Virus record (IMG/VR): IMGVR_UViG_3300017991_000182
Location: 1 to 42,558 of that record
Strand: one strand, 5' to 3'
DNA: 42,558 nucleotides
Source: a virus
Shown here: positions 5,831 through 14,078 of the stretch, piece by piece
Layout: each line of letters starts with the position of its first letter
Position numbering within the stretch: the first letter of the stretch is position 1
Made by a program: the position numbers and the translations under genes
Notes under the pieces: model-generated
Seen by the model: the letters and a program-made list of their open reading frames with translations, nothing else
What the model was told of the DNA's origin: nothing
Database searches by the model: none

Positions 5831-7460
5831 AACCCTAATTCCTGCAGTAGAAGGCGTTAATCAACAAATGATAGACACCACCCTACAAAAATTTCGGTTG
5901 TGGGATGACGTCATTTCACGCCTGGACCAGAAGAATGAGGAGGATCAGGCTAAGTTCTATAATGCTCTGGACGACCCTACCATTTACGCTTATGCTTTCT
6001 TGAGAAACAATCAAGGGGTCCCTTTCAAGCTGTACCCGTACCAGGACATGATCCTGAACGACAACCATAAGCGTATTATTTTCTGCGCGGCGAACCAGAT
6101 TGGAAAGTCAGTGGCGTTGTGTGTAAAAGCACTCACTTTTGCTGTTAAAAACCCTGGAACAACCACGCTCATGGTTAGTAAGACGTTGCCGCAGAGCAAA
6201 GACTTGCTGCGCCAAATCAAAGATTTATTGACTACTAGCGTTTTAGATTACAAAATCAGCATTGGCGACACAGCAACAAAGACCGAGATTTACTTTCGTC
6301 ATTTCGAAGAATACACAGAATACGATAAAGATTTGGACAAAACTTTTACAAAAGTGCGTGAGTTAAAGCAAAGTAGGATTATTTGCGTTCCAGCTACAGA
6401 AGCAGCGCTAGGCTACCCTGTAGATTTAATGCTCATAGATGAACTGGCTTTTTATGAAGACGGAGAATACTTCTACAAACAGATCGCGCAGCCTCGTACT
6501 TATACTACTAAAGGGCAAATCATTGTGTTTAGCAATCCTAACGGGCAACAAGGAATCTTCTGGGAGTTGTGGAACAGCCCTCGCTTTCACAGATACAAAT
6601 TCGACTTTTTGGACTGTCCAACCAATACACAAGAGGAGTTCGACGAGTTATGTGTTGACCTGACCAGAGAACAGGTAGATTCGACGTTGATGGCTAACTT
6701 CACCAGTCCAGAAGGAGGTTTTATCTCTTTGGAGGAGCGTAAGGCCATACAAGACGATAGATTGAACGAAGTTCCGCCAAATCTTACAGAACCAGTATAT
6801 ATCTTCTTTGATTGGGCGAAAGCCAAAGACAGAACCATCAGGGGCGTTGGAGTTCCAACAGAAGACAAAAAAGGGGTTTACGTTCACCAACTCAAAGAAT
6901 ACCCTCAAGGAACTGATTACGATGAAATAATAGAAGAACTCGTAGAATTCATAATTCAGCGCGGCCCGCAAAGCGTAGCTATGGTCGGATGGGACAATAC
7001 TGGCGTTGGACGTGGCATCGAGGATTTTATCAAGCGCATCAAAAAATATGGGGTTATGTGCAATCCTGTTGAGTTCAGCTTGGAGAATAAGAGCGCTATC
7101 TACGTCAATTTCAAGCTTTTGGTCGAGCAAACGGTCAAAGGCCATAACAGACTGAACATTCCTCGAATTCCGGAGTGTGACAAGCAGTTGAGCAAGTTAC
7201 GCTTCAAAAAATCAACTCGCGGTCATTGGATGGTGCATCACGAGAAAGAAACTGACAGGGATGATTATCCTGACTGTATTGCTGGATTGTGCAGTTTGAT
7301 TATTCAACCGGAAAACGCTCCAGTGTCAATAAGTATTATTAGTGACGGAAGCGAAGGAAAGAATAAGAAAGTTGTTGAAAGTGATGTTGAAAGGTGCGAG
7401 TGCGGCAACATTTTAGATCCTTGGGACGCGCACTGTAGCAACTGTCAGAAAGAAATATGA
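5811..7460 (+). CDS. terL: Terminase large subunit with C-terminal zinc ribbon
   Basis: 549 residues, a normal TerL length. ATPase domain: Walker A AANQIGKS (93-100), Walker B LMLIDELAF (about 206-214) and coupling motif FSNPNG. Nuclease domain of RNase H fold: FFDWAKAKDRT, VGWDNTG and DDYPDCIAG provide the acidic residues. It drives DNA into the prohead and cuts the concatemer. Unusually, the last 22 residues form a Cys4 zinc ribbon (Cys529, Cys531, Cys542, Cys545: CECG then CSNCQ), possibly for binding the portal or DNA. Confidence 0.93.
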   Translation: METIGPKTLIPAVEGVNQQMIDTTLQKFRLWDDVISRLDQKNEEDQAKFYNALDDPTIYAYAFLRNNQGVPFKLYPYQDMILNDNHKRIIFCAANQIGKSVALCVKALTFAVKNPGTTTLMVSKTLPQSKDLLRQIKDLLTTSVLDYKISIGDTATKTEIYFRHFEEYTEYDKDLDKTFTKVRELKQSRIICVPATEAALGYPVDLMLIDELAFYEDGEYFYKQIAQPRTYTTKGQIIVFSNPNGQQGIFWELWNSPRFHRYKFDFLDCPTNTQEEFDELCVDLTREQVDSTLMANFTSPEGGFISLEERKAIQDDRLNEVPPNLTEPVYIFFDWAKAKDRTIRGVGVPTEDKKGVYVHQLKEYPQGTDYDEIIEELVEFIIQRGPQSVAMVGWDNTGVGRGIEDFIKRIKKYGVMCNPVEFSLENKSAIYVNFKLLVEQTVKGHNRLNIPRIPECDKQLSKLRFKKSTRGHWMVHHEKETDRDDYPDCIAGLCSLIIQPENAPVSISIISDGSEGKNKKVVESDVERCECGNILDPWDAHCSNCQKEI

Positions 7461-7475
7461 AAAGGTGATGTAACG

Positions 7476-7994
7476 ATGAGTGATAAAGGATTTAGAGACG
7501 GACAAAAAGAAAAACTGATGAAAGAAATTCAAAAAACGATGACTCCCGCAGAAGCAGCCAGGATAAAAGAACAGAGAGAGTTCGACAGCATAGAAGAAGG
7601 CACGTTCAGCTACGAACTAGCTCTTCACTTGGATCAGCTTCGCCAAGCAATGCGTGATGAGCAAGGACAAATCGACAAAATGCTTCATAACATATCCTTG
7701 TTGAACAATAGCATTGCCAGGTGTGAAGATGAGATCAGAACAGGCGATATTAAGCAAAAGCTTGATAACGACCTGGTGATGAACAAAAAAGAATTGTTGA
7801 CTCACATAGCGCATGAGAAATGGCTGAAACTCAATGAGGTCCGAGCAATAGCCAGGGCAGTTCAAAAGATTAGAGGTTACGTCGGTCACAAGGATGTCGG
7901 TGGAAAAATGATTATGACCAAAGAACAATATGCTGACTACGTTGTCGACGTGAGAAAAGGTCTTGAGGAGCGAGGACATGATATTTTCGACTAA
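7476..7994 (+). CDS. Coiled-coil protein between terminase and portal
   Basis: 172 residues, helical through most of its length (LDQLRQAMRDEQGQIDKMLH, then a second helix pair) with a basic end. GGTGAT sits upstream of ATG 7476. No family recognised. Its place between TerL and portal suggests an assembly or packaging accessory, but position is the only evidence. Confidence 0.6.
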   Translation: MSDKGFRDGQKEKLMKEIQKTMTPAEAARIKEQREFDSIEEGTFSYELALHLDQLRQAMRDEQGQIDKMLHNISLLNNSIARCEDEIRTGDIKQKLDNDLVMNKKELLTHIAHEKWLKLNEVRAIARAVQKIRGYVGHKDVGGKMIMTKEQYADYVVDVRKGLEERGHDIFD

Positions 7995-8310
7995 GCGAGA
8001 TCCAAACACTTGCTCAGTCAAACCAGGGTCTTCGCTTCACTCTTGGCACGAAAAAACCAAAAAGTATATAAATGACAAGAGGTATATACTTAAATTAGGC
8101 TTTGCAGCCTTGCTTGCCAAGTATGGAGTTATGGCCAAGGTGAAGACAATTCTTTCCTTGGTCTTCAACATTGTTGGAACTGGAGTGGTAATCTGGTACT
8201 GCTTCAACTTCAAAAATTTTGTGTCTTACGGGCTGATGTCCGCATTACTGATTTATTATTTCAATCTTATAGTCGATAAGATTAAACAACCTTACAAAAA
8301 AGAGGAGTAA
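7978..8310 (+). CDS. Two-span membrane protein
   Basis: 110 residues from ATG 7978 behind GAGGAGCGAGG, overlapping the preceding gene by 17 bases. After a basic N-terminal third come two hydrophobic segments (LVFNIVGTGVVIWYCFNF and YGLMSALLIYYFNLIV) and a Lys-rich tail. A shorter product from Met52 (8131) is possible because a TATA-like element lies at 8064. A membrane protein directly before the portal gene is unusual; it might be holin-like or remodel the host membrane. Confidence 0.55.
   Translation: MIFSTKRDPNTCSVKPGSSLHSWHEKTKKYINDKRYILKLGFAALLAKYGVMAKVKTILSLVFNIVGTGVVIWYCFNFKNFVSYGLMSALLIYYFNLIVDKIKQPYKKEE
8064..8092 (+). promoter_or_regulatory. Possible internal late promoter
   Basis: GTATATAAA (8064-8072) followed by GTATATACTTA (8082-8092), a motif also at 4340. 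Transcription from here would begin near 8095 and include the portal and capsid genes. It lies inside a coding sequence, so chance AT-richness is the alternative. Confidence 0.35.
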
Positions 8311-8320
8311 ACGAAACACC

Positions 8321-9775
8321 ATGGTTTTACCGCTAAGTGAGTTTTTCACTTCAGGTTCACAAACATGCCCAGCTCGGCGTCCATTATTCACTAGCATACC
8401 AAATTCTTGGAATTTTCAAAGTGTGGATAGGCTGTCTAGGATTGGTGGTGATTTCAAAAACTTCTGGAGGATGTTTCGGGAAAGCCCTGAACTCGTCGCT
8501 ACAATAAGCATTCCTATTACTGATGTTCTTGGTGATCGTCCTACGTGGGTTGCTCCTGACGGAAGCGCGCTTGGAAGGAATAAGTTGATGGATGCGCGTA
8601 AGTTTTGGAGAAATAACAGGGGAAAAGAAACTTTGAAAGCCGCACTGTTCGATGCGTTTCTCACGGGTGATTTTTACATTTGGAAAGGATTTCCTCAAAC
8701 GAGCCAGGTCTTGAAAGCAGTCAAGGAAGTAGTTGAAAAGAATAAATACGCGCTCCAAAGATTTCAGCTTAAAGAACTGATGGTAAAGTCTGCTCAAGAC
8801 GAAGACTTGAAAAAGCCTAAAAAGATAGATTACGTCGCGGCAGCCACAGTCAAAATCATTCATGATGAGTTTGAGATTAAAGGTTATGAACAAAGCACCA
8901 ATGGGAAAATCGCTCGGTTCTTACCAGATGAAATAGTGCATTGGCGTTACTTGACGTTGAACGGCAGCGTGAAGGGATTCAGTCCTGTAGAAGCGTTGAC
9001 TGCAGAGATATTTTTGATCCAGCTCGTGAAAAGAAACATGACAAGCCTTATGAGAAATGGTGGCAGTCCGGACAAAATGTTCATCTTGCCTAAAGAGATA
9101 GCTAACAGTCGCAATCACGAATACTTGATTTCTCAGCTCAGAAAGTATAAGAAGGTTGACAACTGGCATGGCAACCTGGTATTCACGGGTGATGTCGACG
9201 TGAAAGACCTTCAGGGAACAGCAAAAGATCTCGAATACAAAGATCTCGCGCTCTACATAACATCAAACATTGCATTCATATACAGCATTCCAATCACAAG
9301 AATACCCTATCTTATTGGATCAAGCGCATCCAAAGGAGATAGTGGCGGGTTGAGTGAGGCAGGATATTGGAATTTCATAAGTTCAATACAGGATGATCTT
9401 GAAGACTTACTGAATAGTCAAGTGTTTGAGAGTCTTGGCTGGCACATAAAATTCCAGAGGAAGTACAAGCAGGATGAAGTCAGGGAAGCTCAAACTCGAA
9501 GCATGAACGCAGATACCATAACAAAATACCAATCAATACTTTCAAAGGCCAAGAAGAAACTCACATCAAAGAAAACTCTTGAGCTGTTGGACTTCGCGCA
9601 GGAAGACATTGAAGATTTTTCTCCTGAAGACTTGGAACTTATGAATGATAGCATGAACCAAAACATGCTTGGTAAGGGTGAGTTGAATTCGGAACAGGAT
9701 AAGCTGGCTAAGAACCAAACCAAGCGTAATGTTGCCAATCAAAAAGGTAGTAAAGAAGCTGTATCGCAAGCTTAA
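8321..9775 (+). CDS. Portal protein
   Basis: 484 residues. Size, position (after TerL, before protease/capsid) and the pattern match HK97-family portals: N-terminal SIPITDVLGDRPTW, a wing segment with LFDAFLTGDFYIWKGF, DEIVHWRYLTLNGSVKGFSP and the stem/clip region FIYSIPITRIPYL. The C-terminal 60 residues are charged and low in complexity (AQEDIEDFSPEDLELMNDSM), typical of portal crowns. It would form the dodecameric DNA channel at one capsid vertex. Confidence 0.87.
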   Translation: MVLPLSEFFTSGSQTCPARRPLFTSIPNSWNFQSVDRLSRIGGDFKNFWRMFRESPELVATISIPITDVLGDRPTWVAPDGSALGRNKLMDARKFWRNNRGKETLKAALFDAFLTGDFYIWKGFPQTSQVLKAVKEVVEKNKYALQRFQLKELMVKSAQDEDLKKPKKIDYVAAATVKIIHDEFEIKGYEQSTNGKIARFLPDEIVHWRYLTLNGSVKGFSPVEALTAEIFLIQLVKRNMTSLMRNGGSPDKMFILPKEIANSRNHEYLISQLRKYKKVDNWHGNLVFTGDVDVKDLQGTAKDLEYKDLALYITSNIAFIYSIPITRIPYLIGSSASKGDSGGLSEAGYWNFISSIQDDLEDLLNSQVFESLGWHIKFQRKYKQDEVREAQTRSMNADTITKYQSILSKAKKKLTSKKTLELLDFAQEDIEDFSPEDLELMNDSMNQNMLGKGELNSEQDKLAKNQTKRNVANQKGSKEAVSQA

Positions 9776-9793
9776 AAAAGACGTGGTGGTATC

Positions 9794-9829
9794 ATGCCTT
9801 GTGGAACGAAAAGCAAAAGAAGAAAATGA
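9794..9829 (+). CDS. Possible 11-codon basic leader peptide before the capsid fusion gene
   Basis: ATG 9794 encodes MPCGTKSKRRK and its TGA overlaps the ATG of the protease-capsid gene at 9826. GGTGGT sits upstream, whereas no good ribosome-binding site precedes 9826. This suggests that ribosomes load here and re-initiate at 9826. A basic peptide this short may only be a translation device. Confidence 0.4.
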   Translation: MPCGTKSKRRK

Positions 9830-11946
9830 AAGGAAAAGAACTCAGTAAAAGACCGTGCATCAGCGCGCTCAAATACAAAGAAGATACTGATACTTATGTT
9901 GGTCTGGTAGCCACGAGCCATCCCGATAGAGTAGGCGATATTCTTTCAACAAACGCCCTAACCCAAATCAAGGATTTCATCAATAGTAAAGAGGCTGGTG
10001 GCCCACAAGGATCATACAGAAGTTTGAGTGTAGCCCACGATTGGATACACGAACAAGACCCTACGAAAGACGAAGCAGCAATGATGCGCCCCAACGCAAC
10101 AATAGTAGACCTGGAAGGCGGTCATAAAGGTGTGGAAGTCGAGTTCCAACTCAACAAGTTTTACAAAGGCGATATGACGCCAGAAGAGATAAAATTTAGA
10201 ATAGATAACGGATCTTTCGCGGGATTAAGTATCGAATACGATACTGACGAAGAGCATTCCAAAACAGTGCAGCACAACGGCGAATCTTATAGGTTTATCG
10301 ACGAGCTTACACAGTTTGGAGGGGCAGGATTAGCTAGAGCAAGAATGATAGCGAATCCGATGGCCGTAGTATATAAAGAAATAGAATCGAAAGCCAAGGA
10401 GGTCAATAAAATGACAGACGAACCAAATAAACAGGATGGAAATCCTGAAGCTGCTGCTCCAGAGGACAAAGCTAAAGAGCTGGCAGATAAGGAGAAGGAA
10501 CTTGCCGAGCGAGAAAAAAAGCTTGCTGACAAGGAAAAAGCTCTTGATGAAGATAAGTCCAAGAAGGACGAAGAAGATAAGAAAGCGCAGGAACTTGAAG
10601 ATAAAGAGAAACTGCTTCAGGAAAAAGAGATCGCTATGAAGATCGCTGAAGGAGTGAACAACAAGCTCAGTGTCAAAGAAATCATGGAATCCAAAGAGTT
10701 CAAGGATGAAGTGAGAAAAGCTATCAAGATCGATACAAAGGTTTTGAAGACAAAAGAAGGTGAACAGGGAATGGACAAGATAACCCTCTCAGTAAAAGAG
10801 ATAAATGCTTCTCTTGACTCCAAGGACTTTGATGTTCTGCGGTACAAGGAAGCATCTAGCAACTACTTCGAAGCTAATAAGGAAGCTATCGAAGAGAAGT
10901 TTACAACGACAGGTATTCCACTGAATACCACGCTGAAGGTTAAGTGTGTTGGTACGAAATTGAAAGTGGTCGGTAGACTGCAGACAAAAGACACTCTCGA
11001 CACAACGACTAATACGTCAACGTACACTCAGAACATTTCAGAGTTTGCAGACGTTTACCTTCCTGGACTGATCGAGACATTCAACGACCAAAATATTCTG
11101 TTCGGAAAGCTTCAGAAAAAGGAGCACTTGATGGGTGGAGATAAGTATGGTTGGAGGATCAAAACATCTCAGAGAACAACTATGAGTGTTGATCCTGACG
11201 ATAATTCAGTTGTGAAAACACCTGTTAGCAAGCTGAAACTCCAGACGCCAATCAAAGAATACCGACCAGGTATTAGCGTGTCAGATTACACACTCCATCA
11301 TTCTCGTGGAACAATGGGTGATCTGTTCGCAGTCGAGGTTGAAGCAACAATGCGTGACCTGATGAGGGATATCAACAATGACTTGTTCACAGAACAGGCT
11401 GACGGTGATGGAACAAAGATTCTTGGTCTTGAAGCAGTTGCTGACAGCGCAGGTAACAATACACTGTACGGACTTACAAGGTCTTCTGCTAACAGACTAG
11501 CTCCTGATTCAGCAACAGACACGTACACTGCAGTTGGTGGAGCACTGACCACAGCGAACATCAGGCTTGCTGCTAGGAAACCAGAACTTGACGGTGCAAT
11601 GAGAGGAAATCTTAGAATCATCGTGAACCCGGTCCAGAGAGACAAGCTGTTCGAGCTAAAAGAAAGTGCTCGAAGGTTCAACACAGACGCACCAGTGATA
11701 GGATTCAACGCAGAAGGAAATCTGATAGTTGATGGCATTCCTATGTGGGTCGATTCAAGTTGTCAGGTAGATGCTTGGTTCGTTGTGGATCTTGATAGCT
11801 ACTACGTCGTAGTTAGCAGAGCGCCACAACTTATAGGTCTGGCAAAGGTCGGAGCTGCAAAAGAAGCATACATAAGCCTTTACTTTGCGGTTGTGTATGA
11901 AAATCCAAGAAGGATTTACATGTTGGACACTCTGACATCAACCTAA
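9826..11946 (+). CDS. Prohead protease - scaffold - major capsid protein fusion (HK97 type)
   Basis: 706 residues from ATG 9826; an upstream in-frame TTG at 9799 has weak support. Residues 20-180 resemble HK97-type prohead protease, with likely catalytic His71 (SVAHDW) and Ser135 (FAGLSIEYD). Residues 196-300 are a highly charged coiled coil (repeats of KEKELAEREKKLADKEKAL) like a scaffolding delta domain. From about residue 316 the HK97-fold capsid protein follows (TLKVKCVGTKLKVVGRLQT ... IVNPVQRDKLFEL). Internal ribosome-binding sites at 10396 and 10756 precede in-frame ATGs, so free scaffold-capsid and free capsid may be made in excess over the protease. Followed by poly-T tracts. Confidence 0.85.
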   Translation: MKGKELSKRPCISALKYKEDTDTYVGLVATSHPDRVGDILSTNALTQIKDFINSKEAGGPQGSYRSLSVAHDWIHEQDPTKDEAAMMRPNATIVDLEGGHKGVEVEFQLNKFYKGDMTPEEIKFRIDNGSFAGLSIEYDTDEEHSKTVQHNGESYRFIDELTQFGGAGLARARMIANPMAVVYKEIESKAKEVNKMTDEPNKQDGNPEAAAPEDKAKELADKEKELAEREKKLADKEKALDEDKSKKDEEDKKAQELEDKEKLLQEKEIAMKIAEGVNNKLSVKEIMESKEFKDEVRKAIKIDTKVLKTKEGEQGMDKITLSVKEINASLDSKDFDVLRYKEASSNYFEANKEAIEEKFTTTGIPLNTTLKVKCVGTKLKVVGRLQTKDTLDTTTNTSTYTQNISEFADVYLPGLIETFNDQNILFGKLQKKEHLMGGDKYGWRIKTSQRTTMSVDPDDNSVVKTPVSKLKLQTPIKEYRPGISVSDYTLHHSRGTMGDLFAVEVEATMRDLMRDINNDLFTEQADGDGTKILGLEAVADSAGNNTLYGLTRSSANRLAPDSATDTYTAVGGALTTANIRLAARKPELDGAMRGNLRIIVNPVQRDKLFELKESARRFNTDAPVIGFNAEGNLIVDGIPMWVDSSCQVDAWFVVDLDSYYVVVSRAPQLIGLAKVGAAKEAYISLYFAVVYENPRRIYMLDTLTST
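10396..10413 (+). promoter_or_regulatory. Internal ribosome-binding site and in-frame start (scaffold-capsid)
   Basis: AAGGAGGT lies seven bases before ATG 10411, residue 196 of the fusion protein (MTDEPNKQ). It is one of the best Shine-Dalgarno sites in the window and falls exactly at the junction between protease and scaffold domains. Confidence 0.65.
10756..10773 (+). promoter_or_regulatory. Second internal ribosome-binding site and in-frame start (capsid)
   Basis: GAAGGTGA lies seven bases before ATG 10771, residue 316 (MDKITLSVKEINAS), near the expected boundary of scaffold and mature capsid protein. Weaker than the site at 10396. Proteolytic cleavage near this boundary is the usual alternative. 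Confidence 0.45.
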
Positions 11947-11953
11947 ATTCCTT

Positions 11954-11976
11954 AAATTTTTTTTTCCTTTTTTGAT
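11954..11976 (+). terminator. Poly-T terminator after the capsid gene
   Basis: T9 (11957-11965) and T6 (11968-11973) follow within 30 bases of the capsid stop codon, with no strong hairpin. This fits archaeal termination and would lower transcription of the genes behind the capsid gene. The rest of the gap carries AAGGAGG for the next gene. Confidence 0.5.
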
Positions 11977-12013
11977 TTGACATAATCTAAAAAAAAATAA
12001 GGAGGTCATTATC

Positions 12014-12292
12014 ATGACAGCAGTAACATATTCAGATGGAACAGAAAGAGATCAGAGCTTAACAAATGAGGCATCAGAAGTTCTGTGGATTAGTCCAGCG
12101 ACAATGGACTCAAATAATACGGTTACACCGCCCGCGCGCACAGGAAAGACTATAAGGGTTATTTCTTGTTGGGATAACACTACGGGCGATGCAGTGACAG
12201 CATCAGTTGCAGCAGGAGTCGTAACAATAGATGCTGCGGGCGGTACAACCGACCACTCGTATTTGTTGAAGTTTTGTTACATAGATACTTGA
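12014..12292 (+). CDS. Decoration-like structural protein, paralogue 1 (divergent)
   Basis: 92 residues (MTAVTYSDGTERDQSLTNEA), with GGAGGT before the ATG. All-beta and Thr/Val/Ala rich. The end (VTASVAAGVVTIDAAGGTTD) aligns by eye with the terminal strands of the next three products, so I treat it as the most divergent of four tandem copies. Small beta proteins just after the capsid gene are usually capsid decoration or head-stabilising proteins. Confidence 0.6.
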   Translation: MTAVTYSDGTERDQSLTNEASEVLWISPATMDSNNTVTPPARTGKTIRVISCWDNTTGDAVTASVAAGVVTIDAAGGTTDHSYLLKFCYIDT

Positions 12293-12304
12293 GGTGTGTG
12301 AAAA

Positions 12305-12625
12305 ATGACAGCAGATATCACTAGCGATATCTTTGTGTATGAACAGGAAGACATGCCCAACAGATCGGCGGACAGTCCGTTCGAGTACAAAGAAATAATG
12401 GTAGAAACTCCAGCCACTGCTGACGACGGAGACGTTTTCGACATAACGCTGGCAAACTACGGTATAACTAATGTGAAAAGCATCACGGGTTATACTCACT
12501 CTACTAGCAACAGCGTGATAATTGTCGAAGACCCTACAACTGTGGTGAGCGCAGGAGTTCTCACAGTAACTATTGGTGGAAGCACCGATAACAAAATGCG
12601 GGTGTTCGTGATTGGAGGTTACTGA
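12305..12625 (+). CDS. Decoration-like structural protein, paralogue 2
   Basis: 106 residues starting MTADITSDIFVYE. The core (DITLANYGITNVKSITGYTH, then SNSVIIVEDPTTVV and VTIGGSTDNKMRVFVIGGY) repeats in the two following genes with the same spacing. The repeated turn H-(S/T)-T-x-NSVI is diagnostic. Probably a virion surface protein, by position and fold type; no sequence family recognised. Confidence 0.65.
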   Translation: MTADITSDIFVYEQEDMPNRSADSPFEYKEIMVETPATADDGDVFDITLANYGITNVKSITGYTHSTSNSVIIVEDPTTVVSAGVLTVTIGGSTDNKMRVFVIGGY

Positions 12626-12627
12626 AA

Positions 12628-12951
12628 ATGACAGCAGCGGCCGGAAATTCAACAATCACACCTGATGTTGGAGAGATAGGAAAAGGACGAAACCAGGAAA
12701 AGATCAGGCGAGTTAAGAGCTTGATTATAGAGACTGAGAACACCGCTGATGCGGCGAACACAATCGCTATAACCCTGGCCGATTATGGAATTACAACAGT
12801 TCAAGGATTCCAAAGTTGGGTTCACACTACCGACAACAGCGTGATAGCCACTGAAGCTAACACGTCAGTTGTAAGTGACGGAGTCTTAACTCTGACCATT
12901 GCAGCAGGAACTGACGACGACAAAAGGGTAATCCAAGTGTTCTACACTTAG
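12628..12951 (+). CDS. Decoration-like structural protein, paralogue 3
   Basis: 107 residues (MTAAAGNSTITPDVGEIGKG). Shares with its neighbours ITLADYGITTVQGFQSWVHT, DNSVIATEANTSVVSDGVLT and the closing DDDKRVIQVFYT. Two bases separate it from the previous stop. The N-terminal 30 residues differ from the other copies, so the conserved part is probably the fold and the N-terminal arm gives specificity. Confidence 0.65.
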   Translation: MTAAAGNSTITPDVGEIGKGRNQEKIRRVKSLIIETENTADAANTIAITLADYGITTVQGFQSWVHTTDNSVIATEANTSVVSDGVLTLTIAAGTDDDKRVIQVFYT

Positions 12952-12967
12952 AGGAGGAAGGCAAAAA

Positions 12968-13300
12968 ATGACAGCAGCAGATGTAAGCGCAATCAAGAAT
13001 GGTGTGTACCACCACTTTGCCGAAGCCTTCAATGCTAAGGATAGCGGAAAGCCTAGGTTCAAAGTAGGGTACATCACAACACCTGACACGGCAGACAACG
13101 CAGATACTGTTACCATCGACTTTTACAAGGAGTTCGGTATCAAAAGACTGATGGGAATCAGAGGGTTCACGCACTCTACAAAGAATAGCGTGATCACGAT
13201 TGAAGCACCTACAACTTCAGTCGTTGGAACTGAGGTCGCCATAGTTATTGGTGGCAGCACAGCGAACAAGAAGCGGTGTTTCGTGCTGTACGGACTGTGA
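12968..13300 (+). CDS. Decoration-like structural protein, paralogue 4
   Basis: 110 residues (MTAADVSAIKNGVYHHFAEA), with GAGGAGG upstream of the ATG. Conserved part: DTVTIDFYKEFGIKRLMGIR, FTHSTKNSVITIEAPTTSVV and STANKKRCFVLYGL. It differs from copies 2 and 3 by a longer helical N-terminus and a strand-breaking insertion (FYKEFGIK). Possibly a specialised copy, for example at vertices or the connector, but this is inference. Confidence 0.63.
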   Translation: MTAADVSAIKNGVYHHFAEAFNAKDSGKPRFKVGYITTPDTADNADTVTIDFYKEFGIKRLMGIRGFTHSTKNSVITIEAPTTSVVGTEVAIVIGGSTANKKRCFVLYGL

Positions 13301-13311
13301 GGTAAAGCAAG

Positions 13312-13713
13312 ATGGTATACGTAGCAGTAGAAGATATTGGACCTTACAAGAAAGGACAACAAGTTCCTGATGCTCAAGCTTCAGTTTGGATTGGAATGTA
13401 TAAGTTCCCGCCTGTGAAGCTTTTAGCAGAAGGAGAAGAGCTTCCTAAAGAGGAACTTGGAACTCCTGAAGAAGAGCCGAAAGCAGAAGAGCCAAAATCT
13501 GAAGAGCCAAAACTCGATGCGAAAGCAGCAAGCGAAGATTTCGAGAAGGAACTCGGAAGTATCAAGGGCATCGGAGTTAATACAGTTAGCGATATACTGA
13601 AGGTTTTTCCTGCTAAGGAATTGCTGGTAAGCGCCATTGAGAAAGGTAATGATTTGCCTTTCAGAAATGATGTCGCTGAAGCTCTGAAGAAAAAGTTCGG
13701 CAAGTCCGAATAA
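13312..13713 (+). CDS. Structural-module protein with a helix-hairpin-helix end
   Basis: 133 residues in three parts: a small N-terminal beta segment (MVYVAVEDIGPYKKGQQVPD), a linker of repeated EEPK units, and a C-terminal helix-hairpin-helix (IKGIGVNTVSDILKVFPAKE), a fold that usually grips DNA backbone. A DNA-binding knob on a flexible linker between capsid and tail genes suggests a link between virion shell and genome end. No named family. Confidence 0.6.
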   Translation: MVYVAVEDIGPYKKGQQVPDAQASVWIGMYKFPPVKLLAEGEELPKEELGTPEEEPKAEEPKSEEPKLDAKAASEDFEKELGSIKGIGVNTVSDILKVFPAKELLVSAIEKGNDLPFRNDVAEALKKKFGKSE

Positions 13714-13732
13714 TTTTTTTTTAACTTTTTTT
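13714..13732 (+). terminator. Poly-T terminator
   Basis: T9 (13714-13722) and T7 (13726-13732) follow the stop codon directly. Together with the tracts after the capsid and tail-tube genes this divides the long + strand unit into blocks. Confidence 0.5.
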
Positions 13733-13762
13733 CCAATATTTAATCGAGAGGTTCAGAAAAAG

Positions 13763-14065
13763 ATGACACGACAAAAATCAAACAAAGGAACTGTAGGTAC
13801 TGATCTTGAATTGCACATGGAGCCTGGTTCTCAAAAGAAAGCGTGGGAGGTTGTTGTCAATGCGCCTCTCGCAGATGATGATGCTACCTTAGTTATTTAT
13901 AAAGATAGTGTGGCGGTGAGCAACGAGTTGTTCAATGGGTATATGGCTGATAGGGATAGTAATGGTGCTGTTCCTATTTTGGATCGTAAGGAAGCAACGT
14001 CTAAGCTTATCGTGCGGGTTACTGGTGGTTCTGGGGACTTGTTCGCTATGGTTATATATGATTGA
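13763..14065 (+). CDS. Small structural-module protein
   Basis: 100 residues (MTRQKSNKGTVGTDLELHME). Beta-rich with short aspartate turns (APLADDDATLVIYKD; GGSGDLFAMVIYD), resembling a single jelly-roll or Ig-like unit. GAGAGG lies upstream. It begins the block that continues into the exported proteins; perhaps a minor head or fibre-base protein. Confidence 0.5.
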   Translation: MTRQKSNKGTVGTDLELHMEPGSQKKAWEVVVNAPLADDDATLVIYKDSVAVSNELFNGYMADRDSNGAVPILDRKEATSKLIVRVTGGSGDLFAMVIYD

Positions 14066-14078
14066 GGGGTTTGTAAGA

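Noticed and set aside
9799-9825. Upstream TTG start for the protease-capsid fusion
   Set aside because: The nine extra residues overlap the micro-ORF and lack a good site; ATG 9826 is favoured by the ATGA overlap.
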